Shown here in pieces: positions 1-8,101 of a DNA stretch of 45,096 bases. This stretch comes from Saccharopolyspora soli. GTDB taxonomy: Bacteria; Actinomycetota; Actinomycetes; Mycobacteriales; Pseudonocardiaceae. Each line of letters opens with the position of its first letter. Within the stretch, counting starts at the first letter, position 1. The stretch spans positions 1 through 45,096 of the forward strand of contig NZ_JALBWV010000065.1 of assembly GCF_022678645.1 (NCBI RefSeq), in the 5' to 3' direction. The notes beneath the pieces were generated by a model. The model worked only from the letters and a program-made list of their open reading frames with translations, made no database searches and had not been told where the DNA came from. Position numbers and translations under genes: made by a program.

Positions 1-110
1 GGGGGGGGGGGGTGTTGTCGCTCGTTGGGGGGGGGGGGGGTGGGGTGGGGGGGGCCGGCCGGGGGCGGGCCCCCCCCCCCCCCCCCCCCCCCCCACCCCA
101 ACGACAGGAT
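1..110. other. Low-complexity poly-G/poly-C contig edge
   Basis: The first hundred or so bases are long runs of G and then C with a short mixed stretch between them. No codon structure is believable here; an open frame through it translates to glycine and proline runs. This looks like a sequencing or assembly artefact at a contig end, so the promoter region of the first operon is probably missing or wrong. Confidence 0.8.
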
Positions 111-127
111 TCGAGAGGAGTTCAGAC

Positions 128-1381
128 GTGACACTGGCGGACACCAGCACAACGGCGCCGGATCTCATCGCCCGCCGAGCCGTCGGCCGCAGCCTCGAAG
201 CGCCGTTCTACACCAGCCGGGATTTCTTCGACCTCGACATCGCGGCGATCTTCGGCGCGCACTGGATCTTCGTGGCCACCGATGCCGAACTGCCCGAACC
301 GGGCGACTACCGCAGTGTGGCGCTCGGACCGCACTCGGTCATCATCGTGCGCGACGACGACGCGAATCTCCGGTCGTTCCACAACGTCTGCCGACACCGC
401 GGGTCGCGGGTCCTGGACCAGGAGCGCGGGTCGGTCGGCAACATCGTCTGCGGCTACCACAAGTGGACCTACGGCTTGGACGGCACGCTGTTGCACGCGC
501 CGTCCCAGCCGCCCGACTTCGACCCCGCCTGCTTCGGGCTAAAACCCGTGCACGTCCGCAGCGTCGCCGGGCTCGTGTTCGTCTGCCTCGCCGAGCAACC
601 GCCAACCGACTTCGTCGACGTGGCCGGACGCATCGAGCCGTACCTGCTGCCGCACCGGCTGCGCGAAGCCAAGGTCGCGGCGCAGGTCGACCTCGTCGAG
701 GAGGGCAACTGGAAGCTCGCCATGGAGAACAACCGGGAGTGCTACCACTGCGACGGTCATCCCGAACTGCTGCGCTCTTTCTTCCCCACCTACGGCTACA
801 CCGAGGACAACCTCCCACCGCGGCTGCGCCCCGCGCACGAGCGCTACCTGCGGGTCGACGCCGAGTTGCGCCAGACCTGCGAACAGCTCGGACTCCCCTA
901 CCAGCTCATCGAGGAGTTGGACACCCGCACCACCGGATTCCGCATCCAGCGCGATCCGCTCGACCTCGCCGGTGAATCCTTCACCGCGGACGGCACAGCG
1001 GCGTGCCGACGCCTGCTGGGCGACTTCCCGACACCACGCCTCGGGCACCTGTCCCTGCACTTGCAGCCCAACGCGTGGTTCCACTTCGTCAGCGACCACG
1101 CGATCACCTTCTCGGCGCTCCCGCTCGCCCCGGACCGGACGCTGTTGCGCGCCACGTGGCTCGTCCATCCGGAAGCCGTGCCGGGCGTGGACTACGACCC
1201 GGACACGCTGCTCAAGGTCTGGACCGCCACGAACGAGCAGGACGCCGAACTGGTCGCCCGCGCGCAGCGCGGCGTCAGCAGCCCAGCGTACGAACCCGGC
1301 CCGTACGCACCGACCGAGTACCAGGTCGAGGCGTTCTGCAACTGGTACATCACCCGTCTCCGAGCGCATCTGCGGCGATGA
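128..1381 (+). CDS. gbcA: Rieske non-heme iron oxygenase, glycine betaine monooxygenase-like (alpha subunit)
   Basis: The protein is a 417-residue Rieske oxygenase of the ring-hydroxylating dioxygenase alpha-subunit family. The Rieske [2Fe-2S] ligands are C88-x-H90 and C108-x2-H111. The mononuclear iron site follows in the motif NNRECYHCDGHPE, with H207 and H211. The NNRECYHC form and the overlapping reductase partner fit GbcA, which N-demethylates glycine betaine to dimethylglycine, better than an aromatic dioxygenase; that substrate is an inference. The GTG start at 128 has a purine-rich GAGAGGAG site about 8 bases upstream. The stop overlaps the next ATG (ATGA), so the two are translationally coupled. 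The upstream promoter is lost in the low-complexity contig edge. Confidence 0.82.
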   Translation: MTLADTSTTAPDLIARRAVGRSLEAPFYTSRDFFDLDIAAIFGAHWIFVATDAELPEPGDYRSVALGPHSVIIVRDDDANLRSFHNVCRHRGSRVLDQERGSVGNIVCGYHKWTYGLDGTLLHAPSQPPDFDPACFGLKPVHVRSVAGLVFVCLAEQPPTDFVDVAGRIEPYLLPHRLREAKVAAQVDLVEEGNWKLAMENNRECYHCDGHPELLRSFFPTYGYTEDNLPPRLRPAHERYLRVDAELRQTCEQLGLPYQLIEELDTRTTGFRIQRDPLDLAGESFTADGTAACRRLLGDFPTPRLGHLSLHLQPNAWFHFVSDHAITFSALPLAPDRTLLRATWLVHPEAVPGVDYDPDTLLKVWTATNEQDAELVARAQRGVSSPAYEPGPYAPTEYQVEAFCNWYITRLRAHLRR

Positions 1382-2445
1382 GCGACGTGCGAACCTTCCG
1401 AGCGCTGGTCGGTCAGCAGGTCTGGGACGGCGCAGCGGATCAGCGGCTGGTCTGCAAGCAGGTCCAGCGCGTCACCGGCGACGTGAAGTCGTTCCTCCTC
1501 GAACCCGTCGAGCCAGCGCTGTTCCACCACGACCCGGGCCAGCACCTCACCATCGCGGTCGACATCGACGGTCAGGAGATCCGCCGGTGCTACACCATCT
1601 CCTCGCCGCCGACCCGGCCGCACCGCGTCGCGATCACCGTGAAGCGGGTGCCCGGTGGGCTGGTCTCGAATTGGCTGCACGATCACCTGGTGCCCGGCGC
1701 GGTGCTGCGCGCGCGGGGGCCGTTCGGCGAGTTCTCGATGATCCGGCACCCCGCGGCCAAATACCTCTTCCTCTCCGCGGGCAGCGGAGTGACGCCGCTG
1801 ATGTCGATGACCAGGACGATCCACGACCTGGCCTGGCCCGCCGACGTGGTCTTCGTGCACAGCGCCCGCACACCGGACGACATCATCTTCCGGCAGGAGT
1901 TGGCGTTCATCGAGGCGACCGCCGAACAGGTACGGGTCAGCCACGTTTGCGAAGCAGACGGGCCGACCGAGCGGTGGAACGGCCACCGCGGTCGTCTGAA
2001 CGTCGAACTGCTGCGGCGGATCGCGCCCGACTTCCTCGACCGCGAAGTGTTCACCTGTGGTCCGACGGGCTATCTGAGCGCGGTGCGAACCATGCTCGCC
2101 GCAGTCGGTTTCCCGATGGATCGCCACCACCAGGAGAGCTTCACCGGCACCGCGCCCGCTGCCGAAACGTCCAGCGCGGATGGTCGGTTCACCGTGGAGT
2201 TCACCCGCAGCGGCCGGACCGTTGAGTGCGACACCGGCACGACCGTGCTCGATGCGGCGGCATTTTCCGGCCTGACCCTGCCGTCCTCGTGCGGGCAGGG
2301 CATGTGCGGCACTTGCCGAGCGACCTTGGTGAAGGGATCGGTGGAAATGCGGCACAACGGCGGCATCAGCCCTCGCGACCGCGCGGCGGACAAGATCTTG
2401 CTGTGCTGCGCGAAGCCCATGGAAGATCTCGTGATCGACGCCTGA
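1378..2445 (+). CDS. gbcB: Oxygenase reductase with FAD, NAD and plant-type [2Fe-2S] domains
   Basis: This 355-residue electron-transfer partner passes electrons from NAD(P)H to the Rieske oxygenase. Domain order is an FAD-binding barrel (about 20-125, flavin motif RRCYTISS at 69-76), an NAD-binding domain (GSGVTP at 135-140) and a C-terminal plant-type ferredoxin with C305, C310, C313 and C343. This reductase-then-ferredoxin order is that of GbcB/VanB-like hybrids. A longer open frame runs upstream, but the ATG at 1378 overlaps the stop of the oxygenase as ATGA and begins the recognisable fold, so it was chosen. It is probably cotranscribed with gbcA. It may also serve the second Rieske oxygenase near 22.5 kb, which has a ferredoxin but no reductase beside it (inference). 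Confidence 0.82.
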   Translation: MSDVRTFRALVGQQVWDGAADQRLVCKQVQRVTGDVKSFLLEPVEPALFHHDPGQHLTIAVDIDGQEIRRCYTISSPPTRPHRVAITVKRVPGGLVSNWLHDHLVPGAVLRARGPFGEFSMIRHPAAKYLFLSAGSGVTPLMSMTRTIHDLAWPADVVFVHSARTPDDIIFRQELAFIEATAEQVRVSHVCEADGPTERWNGHRGRLNVELLRRIAPDFLDREVFTCGPTGYLSAVRTMLAAVGFPMDRHHQESFTGTAPAAETSSADGRFTVEFTRSGRTVECDTGTTVLDAAAFSGLTLPSSCGQGMCGTCRATLVKGSVEMRHNGGISPRDRAADKILLCCAKPMEDLVIDA

Positions 2446-2609
2446 GCCCCAGGCGAGCGCGCCGCTGGCGACCGGATGTAGCGGGGCATCAACTTCAGTT
2501 CACCTTCGCTTGCGGCGCAGTTCGTTGTCCGGGGCGGCATTTGCGGGTTTCGTGGTGTTCAGCGACCGCCGCCGGAGTTCCGGCCTGGCCGATTCGAGGT
2601 TCCACTGCC

Positions 2610-3536
2610 ATGGACGCCACTGGGACGGCTGGCCGCAAGCCCTTGCTGGCCGGACGTCGCCCACTCGCCCCGCACCTGTCGGTCTACGTGTTCATCCTCG
2701 GCCCGTTGCTGGGCCTGATCGCCGCCGTCCCGATCGCGTGGGGGTGGGGGCTGCACTGGTGGGACGCGCTGCTCGCGCTCGGCTGGTACGTGCTGACCAT
2801 CCTCGGCGTGACGGTCGGCTACCACCGCTACTTCACGCACGGCGCGTTCCGCGCGAAGCGTTGGCTGCGCATCACGCTGGCGGTCGTCGGGAGCATGGCG
2901 GTGCAGGGGCCGATCCTGCACTGGGTCGCCGACCACCGGAGGCACCACGCGTTCGCCGACCGGGAGGGCGATCCGCACTCGCCGTGGGCGTTCGGCACCT
3001 CCCCCGCCGCGCTGGTGCGCGGGTTCTGGCACGCGCACCTGGGCTGGATCTTCGACCGGGATCTGACGAACCAGCAGCGGTTCGTGCCGGATCTGTTGGC
3101 GGACAAGGACATTCGCCTTATCCACCGGCTCTTCGGCCCGCTGACGGTGCTCACCTTCGCGCTGCCCGCGCTAACCGGTTGGCTGATCACCGGCACCTGG
3201 TGGGGTGCTGCGACGGCTTTCTTCTGGGCCGGGTTGGTGCGCGTCGCTTTCCTGCACCACGTGACCTGGTCGGTGAACTCGATCTGCCACCTGGTCGGCG
3301 ATCGGCCGTTCCACAGCCGGGACAAGGCCGCGAACTTCTGGCCGCTGGCGGTGCTGAGCATGGGCGAGTCGTGGCACAACCTGCACCACGCCGATCCGAC
3401 CTGCGCGCGGCACGGCGTCCAGCCCGGCCAGATCGACATCTCCGCGCGGTTGATCTGGATCTTCGAGAAGTTCGGCTGGGTCAGCCACGTCCGGTGGCCG
3501 ACCCAGCAGCGGCTGGCGCGCTTGGCCGCGCAGTGA
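2610..3536 (+). CDS. Acyl-CoA/acyl-lipid delta-9-type desaturase
   Basis: A 308-residue membrane di-iron desaturase. All three histidine boxes are present: HRYFTH (72-77), HRRHH (109-113) and HNLHH (256-260). Hydrophobic segments lie around 23-45, 55-72, 90-105, 178-195 and 200-218. The length and the boxes match the acyl-CoA delta-9 desaturase family, which introduces a double bond into saturated acyl chains. The open frame extends upstream into the intergenic region; the ATG at 2610, preceded by GAGG at about 9 bases, starts the conserved sequence. It lies 164 bases after the reductase gene, so it probably has its own promoter. Any link to betaine breakdown is only positional. Confidence 0.88.
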   Translation: MDATGTAGRKPLLAGRRPLAPHLSVYVFILGPLLGLIAAVPIAWGWGLHWWDALLALGWYVLTILGVTVGYHRYFTHGAFRAKRWLRITLAVVGSMAVQGPILHWVADHRRHHAFADREGDPHSPWAFGTSPAALVRGFWHAHLGWIFDRDLTNQQRFVPDLLADKDIRLIHRLFGPLTVLTFALPALTGWLITGTWWGAATAFFWAGLVRVAFLHHVTWSVNSICHLVGDRPFHSRDKAANFWPLAVLSMGESWHNLHHADPTCARHGVQPGQIDISARLIWIFEKFGWVSHVRWPTQQRLARLAAQ

Positions 3537-3541
3537 GCTGA

Positions 3542-3745
3542 TCACGACTCGGCGAGCGGGAGCACTCCGCCGCGCAGCGTCCAGCGGCGGGTGATCGGAT
3601 TGCGGACCCAGCGCAGTTCGTCCTCCTGTTCCCACGGCTGCAAGTTCGCGAGGTGCTGGGACCAAAGGCAGTTCTGGATCGCGATGTACTCCCGGATTCC
3701 GGCGAACGAGTTGTGCGGTGGCCTGTCCTGAAGTGGCGCGTTCAT
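3542..3745 (-). CDS. Small hypothetical protein (67 aa), divergent from a GlxA regulator
   Basis: I do not recognise this 67-residue protein. It has no membrane segment or signal peptide, is rich in aromatic and charged residues (several Trp, Gln and Glu) and contains the string EYIAIQNCLWSQ, which looks like a helix. The reading frame shows normal high GC at third positions, so it is probably real. It is convergent with the desaturase gene (5 bases apart) and divergent from the GlxA-type regulator, with 123 bases of shared promoter DNA holding a palindrome. That layout suggests it may be a target of the regulator (inference). Confidence 0.6.
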   Translation of the reverse strand: MNAPLQDRPPHNSFAGIREYIAIQNCLWSQHLANLQPWEQEDELRWVRNPITRRWTLRGGVLPLAES

Positions 3746-3807
3746 GGTGCGTCATCCCTGAAGTGCGGGGTGGATGCGTGATGGCACTAAGTGTGCGGTG
3801 CACCATT

Positions 3808-3854
3808 TCCTGCCAACAGTGGCAGCGATGCCGTTGTGCGACAAAATCCTGCCA
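3808..3854. promoter_or_regulatory. Palindrome and repeated TCCTGCCA boxes in a divergent promoter
   Basis: CTGCCA-acag-TGGCAG is a perfect 6-bp inverted repeat at 3810-3825. The octamer TCCTGCCA occurs at 3808-3815 and again at 3847-3854. TGGCAG partly resembles the TGGC core bound by AdpA, a DJ-1/AraC regulator of the same architecture as the GlxA-type protein encoded just downstream. Autoregulation and control of the divergent small gene are inferred. Confidence 0.45.
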
Positions 3855-3868
3855 GCTATGTTTGAGAC

Positions 3869-4831
3869 ATGCTCCGCACCGTGGCAGCGGTCGTCATGGA
3901 CGGCGCCGCGCCGTTCGAACTGGGCGTGCTGTGCGAGGTGTTTGGCCTCGACCGTACCGCCGACGGCGTGCCGCCCATCGAATTCCGGGTGTGCGGACCA
4001 CATCCTGGAACGCCGCTGGCCACGTCCGTGGGAATGAGCATCGTGCCTGACCACGGCCTCGACGGGCTGGCCGGAGCCGACGTCGTGGCGGTGCCCGCGT
4101 GCCGGATCCGGGACGTCTACCCGCCGCAGCTGCTCGCCGGTCTGCGCGACGCCGAGGCCAACGGGGCCACGCTGCTCTCGGTGTGCACCGGGGCGTTCGT
4201 GCTCGGCGCCGCCGGGATCCTGGACGGTCGGCGGTGCACCACCCACTGGTTCCACGAGGCCGATTTCCGCCGCCGGTTCCCCACCGCCCAGATTGATCCC
4301 AACGTGCTCTACGTCGATGACGGCAACGTGGTCACCAGCGCGGGTACCGCCGCTGGTATCGATGCCTGCCTGCACCTGGTGCGCCGCGAACTCGGTTCGG
4401 CCGTCGCGACGACCATCGCCCGCCGGATGGTGGTTCCGCCGCAGCGCGACGGCGGGCAGCGGCAGTTCATCGACCTGCCAGTGCCCGAGTACACCGGCGA
4501 CAGCCTCCAGCCGCTGCTGACCTGGCTGCAGGAAACGCTGGACACCGAGCACACCGTCGCGGACCTCGCCGAGCGGGCTCGGATGTCACCGCGCACGTTC
4601 GCGCGGCGGTTCGTCGCCGAAACCGGCACCACGCCGAACCAGTGGCTCGCCACCCAACGCGTGCTGCACGCCCGGCGGCTGCTCGAAGACACCGAACTGG
4701 GCCTCGACCAAATCGCACGCGAGTGCGGCTTCAGCACTGCCGCGCTGCTGCGCCACCACTTCCGGCGAATCGTGGGTGTCACGCCGCGCGACTACCGGCG
4801 CACCTTCTCCGGCGCGCTGAGCTCCGCCTGA
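3869..4831 (+). CDS. GlxA/GbdR-type transcriptional regulator (DJ-1/PfpI plus AraC HTH)
   Basis: A 320-residue regulator with an N-terminal DJ-1/PfpI-like (class I glutamine amidotransferase-like) sensor domain at about 1-170 and a C-terminal AraC-type double helix-turn-helix at about 215-315. The nucleophile-elbow cysteine is kept (SVCTGAF, C106). The HTH part reads TVADLAERARMSPRTFARRF and later ARECGFSTAALLRHHFRR, typical of AraC proteins. GbdR, which activates betaine catabolism in Pseudomonas, has this architecture, and this gene sits 1.4 kb from gbcAB-like genes, so a role in sensing a betaine intermediate is plausible but unproven. The ATG at 3869 starts the conserved fold directly. 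Confidence 0.82.
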   Translation: MLRTVAAVVMDGAAPFELGVLCEVFGLDRTADGVPPIEFRVCGPHPGTPLATSVGMSIVPDHGLDGLAGADVVAVPACRIRDVYPPQLLAGLRDAEANGATLLSVCTGAFVLGAAGILDGRRCTTHWFHEADFRRRFPTAQIDPNVLYVDDGNVVTSAGTAAGIDACLHLVRRELGSAVATTIARRMVVPPQRDGGQRQFIDLPVPEYTGDSLQPLLTWLQETLDTEHTVADLAERARMSPRTFARRFVAETGTTPNQWLATQRVLHARRLLEDTELGLDQIARECGFSTAALLRHHFRRIVGVTPRDYRRTFSGALSSA

Positions 4832-4832
4832 T

Positions 4833-4849
4833 CCCGGCTCAGCGCCGGG
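4833..4849. terminator. Short GC hairpin between convergent genes
   Basis: CCCGGC-tcagc-GCCGGG is a 6-bp perfect stem between the regulator and the DksA-like gene, which converge with a 7-base gap. It overlaps the end of the DksA-like coding sequence. It could act as a bidirectional terminator; there is no T tract. Confidence 0.3.
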
Positions 4850-5228
4850 CGGCCGATGCGCAGGCGATGCACGTCGTGGTGGCCGGTAGCGCCTCCAGTC
4901 GCTCGCGAGCGATGGGCTTCCCGCACCGCTCGCACACCCCGTAGGTGCCCTCGTCCAACCGGGCGGCCGCCCGCTCCAGCGCGTTGAGGTCCCGCCTGGC
5001 GTCCACGAGCATGCCCTGCAGCTGGGCTCGCTCGTACGCGATGGTCGCGCCCTCCGGGTCGTGCTCGTCGTCGGTGCCCGTCCACGTCGAGACGTCGCCG
5101 ATGGACTCCAAGTGGCGTTGCAGCGCCTCGATCCGCGCCATCGCGCTCGCGCGTTCCTCGGCCAGCAGTTCCTGCGCCGCCCGCTGCTCCAGACCGGACG
5201 GCACGCCCCGCGGTGGCCGGTCGTTCAT
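4839..5228 (-). CDS. DksA/TraR-family C4 zinc-finger protein
   Basis: The 129-residue product has a long helical coiled-coil-like N-terminal part (about 10-90) and a C-terminal C4 zinc finger with C99, C102, C120 and C123 (CERCGKPI and CIACA). This is the DksA/TraR arrangement, whose members reach into the RNA polymerase secondary channel. Actinobacterial members often work without ppGpp, and the exact role here is unknown. A start 24 codons upstream is possible; ATG at 5228 was chosen because similarity to the family begins there. The ribosome-binding site is weak. A strong hairpin insulates it from terC upstream. Confidence 0.8.
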   Translation of the reverse strand: MNDRPPRGVPSGLEQRAAQELLAEERASAMARIEALQRHLESIGDVSTWTGTDDEHDPEGATIAYERAQLQGMLVDARRDLNALERAAARLDEGTYGVCERCGKPIARERLEALPATTTCIACASAARR

Positions 5229-5311
5229 AAGAAGGTGAACGCACCCGCCCAGCCACCTATTCCGGGCCATGAGTGCGCGGTTACGCCCACACGACCCCAT
5301 TCAGGTGAGGA

Positions 5312-5358
5312 GTGAGGGGCACCCTTTACCAACTTACTTGGTAAAGGGTGCCCCTCAC
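5312..5358 (-). terminator. Very strong 21-bp-arm hairpin after the TerC gene
   Basis: A perfect inverted repeat with arms at 5312-5332 and 5338-5358 and a 5-base loop (CTTAC). The arm contains GGGGCACCCTTTACCAA. It lies 16 bases past the TerC stop and before the DksA-like gene, so it most likely ends terC transcription. The exact symmetry and length are unusual for a simple terminator; I believe similar hairpins recur in related actinobacterial genomes, but this is from memory and unchecked. Confidence 0.75.
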
Positions 5359-5374
5359 CTCGTCTCTGCCATCG

Positions 5375-6397
5375 TCAGGCGTTGCGGTCGCCGCTGTGCG
5401 CGGGCTCCAGTTCCTCGGCCGATTCTTCGGCGGCCTTCGCCTTCGCGGTCGCGCGGGAGCGCAGCAGGCTCGCGACGGTCGTCACCCCGAGGGTCAGCAC
5501 GATGAAACCCAGCGAGGTGGCGATGCCGATGTTCGGGATCGCGAAGCGGATCTCGTCGATGTGCGAGCCGTGCAGCGCTTCGATGATCAGCTTCAGCCCG
5601 ATGAACCCGAGGACCACCGCTAAGCCGTAGCTGAGGTACACGAGCCGGTCGAGCAGGCCGCCGATGACGAAGTAGAGCTGCCGCAGCCCCATCAGCGCGA
5701 AGGCGTTCGCGGTGAAGATGATGAAGCCGTCCTTGGTGAGCCCGAAGATCGCGGGCATGGAGTCCAGCGCGAAGATGACGTTGGCCAACCCGAGCGCGGA
5801 AACCACCACGATCATCGGGGTGAACATCCGCCGACCGTCGACGCGGGTGATCATCTTGCCGCCGTCGTAGGAATCGGTGGTGGGCAGCACCCGCTGCAGG
5901 GCCCGGACGACCGCGTTGTCCGGATCTTCCGGCTCGTCACCGGAACCGTCCCTGGCCACCTTCACCGCGGTGTAGATCAGGAAGGCGCCGAAGATGTAGA
6001 ACACCCAGTTGAAGGCGTTGAGGGCGGCGACCCCGGCCGCGATGCACACGGCCCGCAGCACCAGGGACAGCACGATGCCGATGAACAGCACCCGGTGCTG
6101 GTGCTCCTTCGGCACGGCGAACCGCGACATGATGATCACGAACACGAACAGGTTGTCGATCGAGAGGCTGTACTCGGTCACGTAACCCGCGAAGAACTCG
6201 GCCCCACTGGTGGACCCGGCGAAGACCAGCAGCAGGACACCGAAGACGGCCGCGAGCGCGACGTAGAACGCGACCCACAGGCTCGCTTCCTTGACCCCGA
6301 CCGCATGTGGTCGGCGCCCGACGAGTACCAAGTCCCCCACGATCAGGGCGGCCAGCACCGCCAGAGTCGCGATCCACACCCAGACCGGGAAGTTCAT
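5375..6397 (-). CDS. TerC-family integral membrane protein
   Basis: A 340-residue polytopic protein of the TerC/Alx family, with about eight or nine hydrophobic segments. Family hallmarks are SIDNLFVFVIIMSRF with its membrane-embedded Asp and a second one in FALDSMPAIFGLT. Members are linked to metal-ion handling (manganese efflux or tellurium resistance) and to metal loading of secreted proteins. The C-terminal tail is Ala/Glu-rich. The ATG at 6397 has a near-perfect GGAGGT nine bases upstream, so the longer frame was rejected. I looked for a yybP-ykoY manganese riboswitch upstream and saw none. Confidence 0.85.
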   Translation of the reverse strand: MNFPVWVWIATLAVLAALIVGDLVLVGRRPHAVGVKEASLWVAFYVALAAVFGVLLLVFAGSTSGAEFFAGYVTEYSLSIDNLFVFVIIMSRFAVPKEHQHRVLFIGIVLSLVLRAVCIAAGVAALNAFNWVFYIFGAFLIYTAVKVARDGSGDEPEDPDNAVVRALQRVLPTTDSYDGGKMITRVDGRRMFTPMIVVVSALGLANVIFALDSMPAIFGLTKDGFIIFTANAFALMGLRQLYFVIGGLLDRLVYLSYGLAVVLGFIGLKLIIEALHGSHIDEIRFAIPNIGIATSLGFIVLTLGVTTVASLLRSRATAKAKAAEESAEELEPAHSGDRNA

Positions 6398-6767
6398 CGA
6401 GACGTCACCTCCGTACACCAGCACGCGTCAGGGCCGGAGGTCCGTTCCGGCGCTTTTGGTCCGATTTGCCAGATCCCATTCCGGCAATTTGCATGCAGTA
6501 TACTGTATGGCATTGGGTCCAAGGTGACTACTGCGACAATTCCGGCAATACATTGGAAAATGCGCCCATTCGGAGCAGAAGTGCCGACCAACAAAGGAGT
6601 TTCACGTCAATAGACCGATTTGTTCACAAACGTGCGATCCTGGCGAAAGCTGCCGCTTCCTACCGGTATGTCGATAATCCACAAAGGACATAAAAGGGAC
6701 CCGCATCGCTGGATCATCAACGCCGCCGCAGGTTGAAGTCAACGTTGGTAATGACACACCGTGGCGG
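6398..6767. other. Gene-free interval upstream of terC, with an AT-rich palindrome
   Basis: About 370 bases without a believable gene. The middle is much more AT-rich than its surroundings. At 6496-6505 there is a perfect palindrome CAGTATACTG, which contains TATACT on both strands and may therefore be an operator or a -10 region of the terC promoter. No clear -35 with standard spacing was found on the minus strand. Confidence 0.4.
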
Positions 6768-7439
6768 TCAGCGGTCGTGCGCCTGCTCCGCCCGCACCGC
6801 AGTGCGTTCCGCCCGAGTCATCCGAGCCGACTCCAGCACCGCGAACCACCGGCCGTCGTGCTCCGCGATCTCGTGCAGTTCGAACCCGGCCGCGACCGCC
6901 AGCGGACCGATCGCGTCCGCGCCCACGATGGCCCAGCGGAAACTGGGGCCGGGCCGGTCGATGTGCACGACTTGACCGGTTCCCCGCCACAACCCGGTCC
7001 CCGGCGGCTCGACCTCCACCCAGGCGTGCCCACCGGGCCGCAACAGCTGGTGCACGCGGCGCAGCAGCGCTCGCGGATCTCCCCCGATGCCGATGTTGCC
7101 GTCGATGAGCAGCGCCTCGCGCCAGTTGCCCGCACCCGGAACCGGGCGAAACACGTCACGGCACAGCGCCACGGCCCTCCGGCTGATGGTGAGGTGGACG
7201 GCGAGCGGTGACGTGTCGATGCCGAGGGCAATCACCCCACTACCGGTGAGCGCCGCGGTGAGCCGACCGGGCCCGCAACCGATGTCGAGCGTCGGGCCTC
7301 GGCAGGCGCGCAACAGGTACTCGTCGGCGGCATCGGGCGCCGCGGACCAGCGGTGCCCGGACAGCGGCCGGACGGTGCCATCGTTGGTGAGCAGGGTGCA
7401 GTGGCCGCCTCGCAGGGCGACGTCGAATTCACTGCTCAT
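6768..7439 (-). CDS. Class I SAM-dependent methyltransferase
   Basis: A 223-residue Rossmann-fold methyltransferase. The SAM-binding motif I is LDIGCGPG at 51-58, followed by an acidic residue at the end of strand 2 (GIDTS) and a motif IV-like ALLIDGNIG. The substrate is not evident. Its ATG overlaps the stop of the DUF2064 gene (ATGA), making it the last gene of a three-gene, fully overlapping operon: glycosyltransferase, DUF2064, methyltransferase. The context suggests methylation of a sugar or lipid-linked glycan intermediate (inference). Confidence 0.78.
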   Translation of the reverse strand: MSSEFDVALRGGHCTLLTNDGTVRPLSGHRWSAAPDAADEYLLRACRGPTLDIGCGPGRLTAALTGSGVIALGIDTSPLAVHLTISRRAVALCRDVFRPVPGAGNWREALLIDGNIGIGGDPRALLRRVHQLLRPGGHAWVEVEPPGTGLWRGTGQVVHIDRPGPSFRWAIVGADAIGPLAVAAGFELHEIAEHDGRWFAVLESARMTRAERTAVRAEQAHDR

Positions 7440-8101
7440 CGGCGGCAGCCAGCTGGCAGGCTCGCCGCAAAGCGGGACCGCGGCAACGAATCCGCGACGC
7501 GCAGCGCATCCGCCATGGTGTCCACATCGGACAGTTCAGGAAGCGGTGCGACCCGCAGACCCGCCGCGTGCAGGGCTGCCAAGGTCCGTGCGCCAGTGTC
7601 GTTGCGAGAGGTGGGAATTCCGCGCAGCAGACAAGCTGTGGCTGCCGAACGGAACCCGGCCACCCACCACCCTCCGTCGTCGGCCAGACCGAGCGCGGCG
7701 TCCGCGACGCGGGTCGCGGCGCACGCCTCGGCGAGGAGTTCGGGCGTCACCTGCGGGGTGTCCATCCCGATCTGCACGATCGGCAGGCCGGGGTGCGCAG
7801 CCGCGGTGTCGGCGTGCGCGGCGGCCAACCGCTCGGGAAAGCTGTCGCCGCGTTGCGCGAGAAACGTCCATCCGCAAAGCGCGTCGCGCAGCTCGGTCGA
7901 ACAGGCTGCCGCGTTCAGGTCCCCGGTCATCGCGACCACCGGCTGGACACCAGGTGTGCGCACCACCGCGTCCAATGTGTCCAGCAGGCTCGCGGCGGCG
8001 ATGTGAGCCGCCTCCTCGTGCGTCGCGGGCGGGCACAGCCGCGTCTTCGCCAAGCCGGGAACGGGGGCCTTCGCCACCACCAGAAGCGCCGTCGTACTCA
8101 C
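7436..8101 (-). CDS. DUF2064/TIGR04282-type nucleotidyl-sugar transferase-like protein
   Basis: The 221-residue protein belongs to the DUF2064 group (TIGR04282, GT-A fold, often labelled arsenosugar-biosynthesis glycosyltransferase). Signs are the nucleotide-binding start VVAKAPVPGLAKTRL and the metal-binding region around QIGMDTPQVTP. The actual donor and acceptor are unknown; such proteins resemble both nucleotidyltransferases and glycosyltransferases. The GTG at 8101 overlaps the previous stop as GTGA, and the stop overlaps the methyltransferase ATG, so this is the middle gene of a translationally coupled trio. The frame is open further upstream, but the overlap decides the start. Confidence 0.75.
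   Translation of the reverse strand: MSTTALLVVAKAPVPGLAKTRLCPPATHEEAAHIAAASLLDTLDAVVRTPGVQPVVAMTGDLNAAACSTELRDALCGWTFLAQRGDSFPERLAAAHADTAAAHPGLPIVQIGMDTPQVTPELLAEACAATRVADAALGLADDGGWWVAGFRSAATACLLRGIPTSRNDTGARTLAALHAAGLRVAPLPELSDVDTMADALRVADSLPRSRFAASLPAGCRR

Noticed and set aside
6398..6600. A yybP-ykoY manganese riboswitch before terC
   Set aside because: The conserved loop sequences could not be found in the upstream minus strand.
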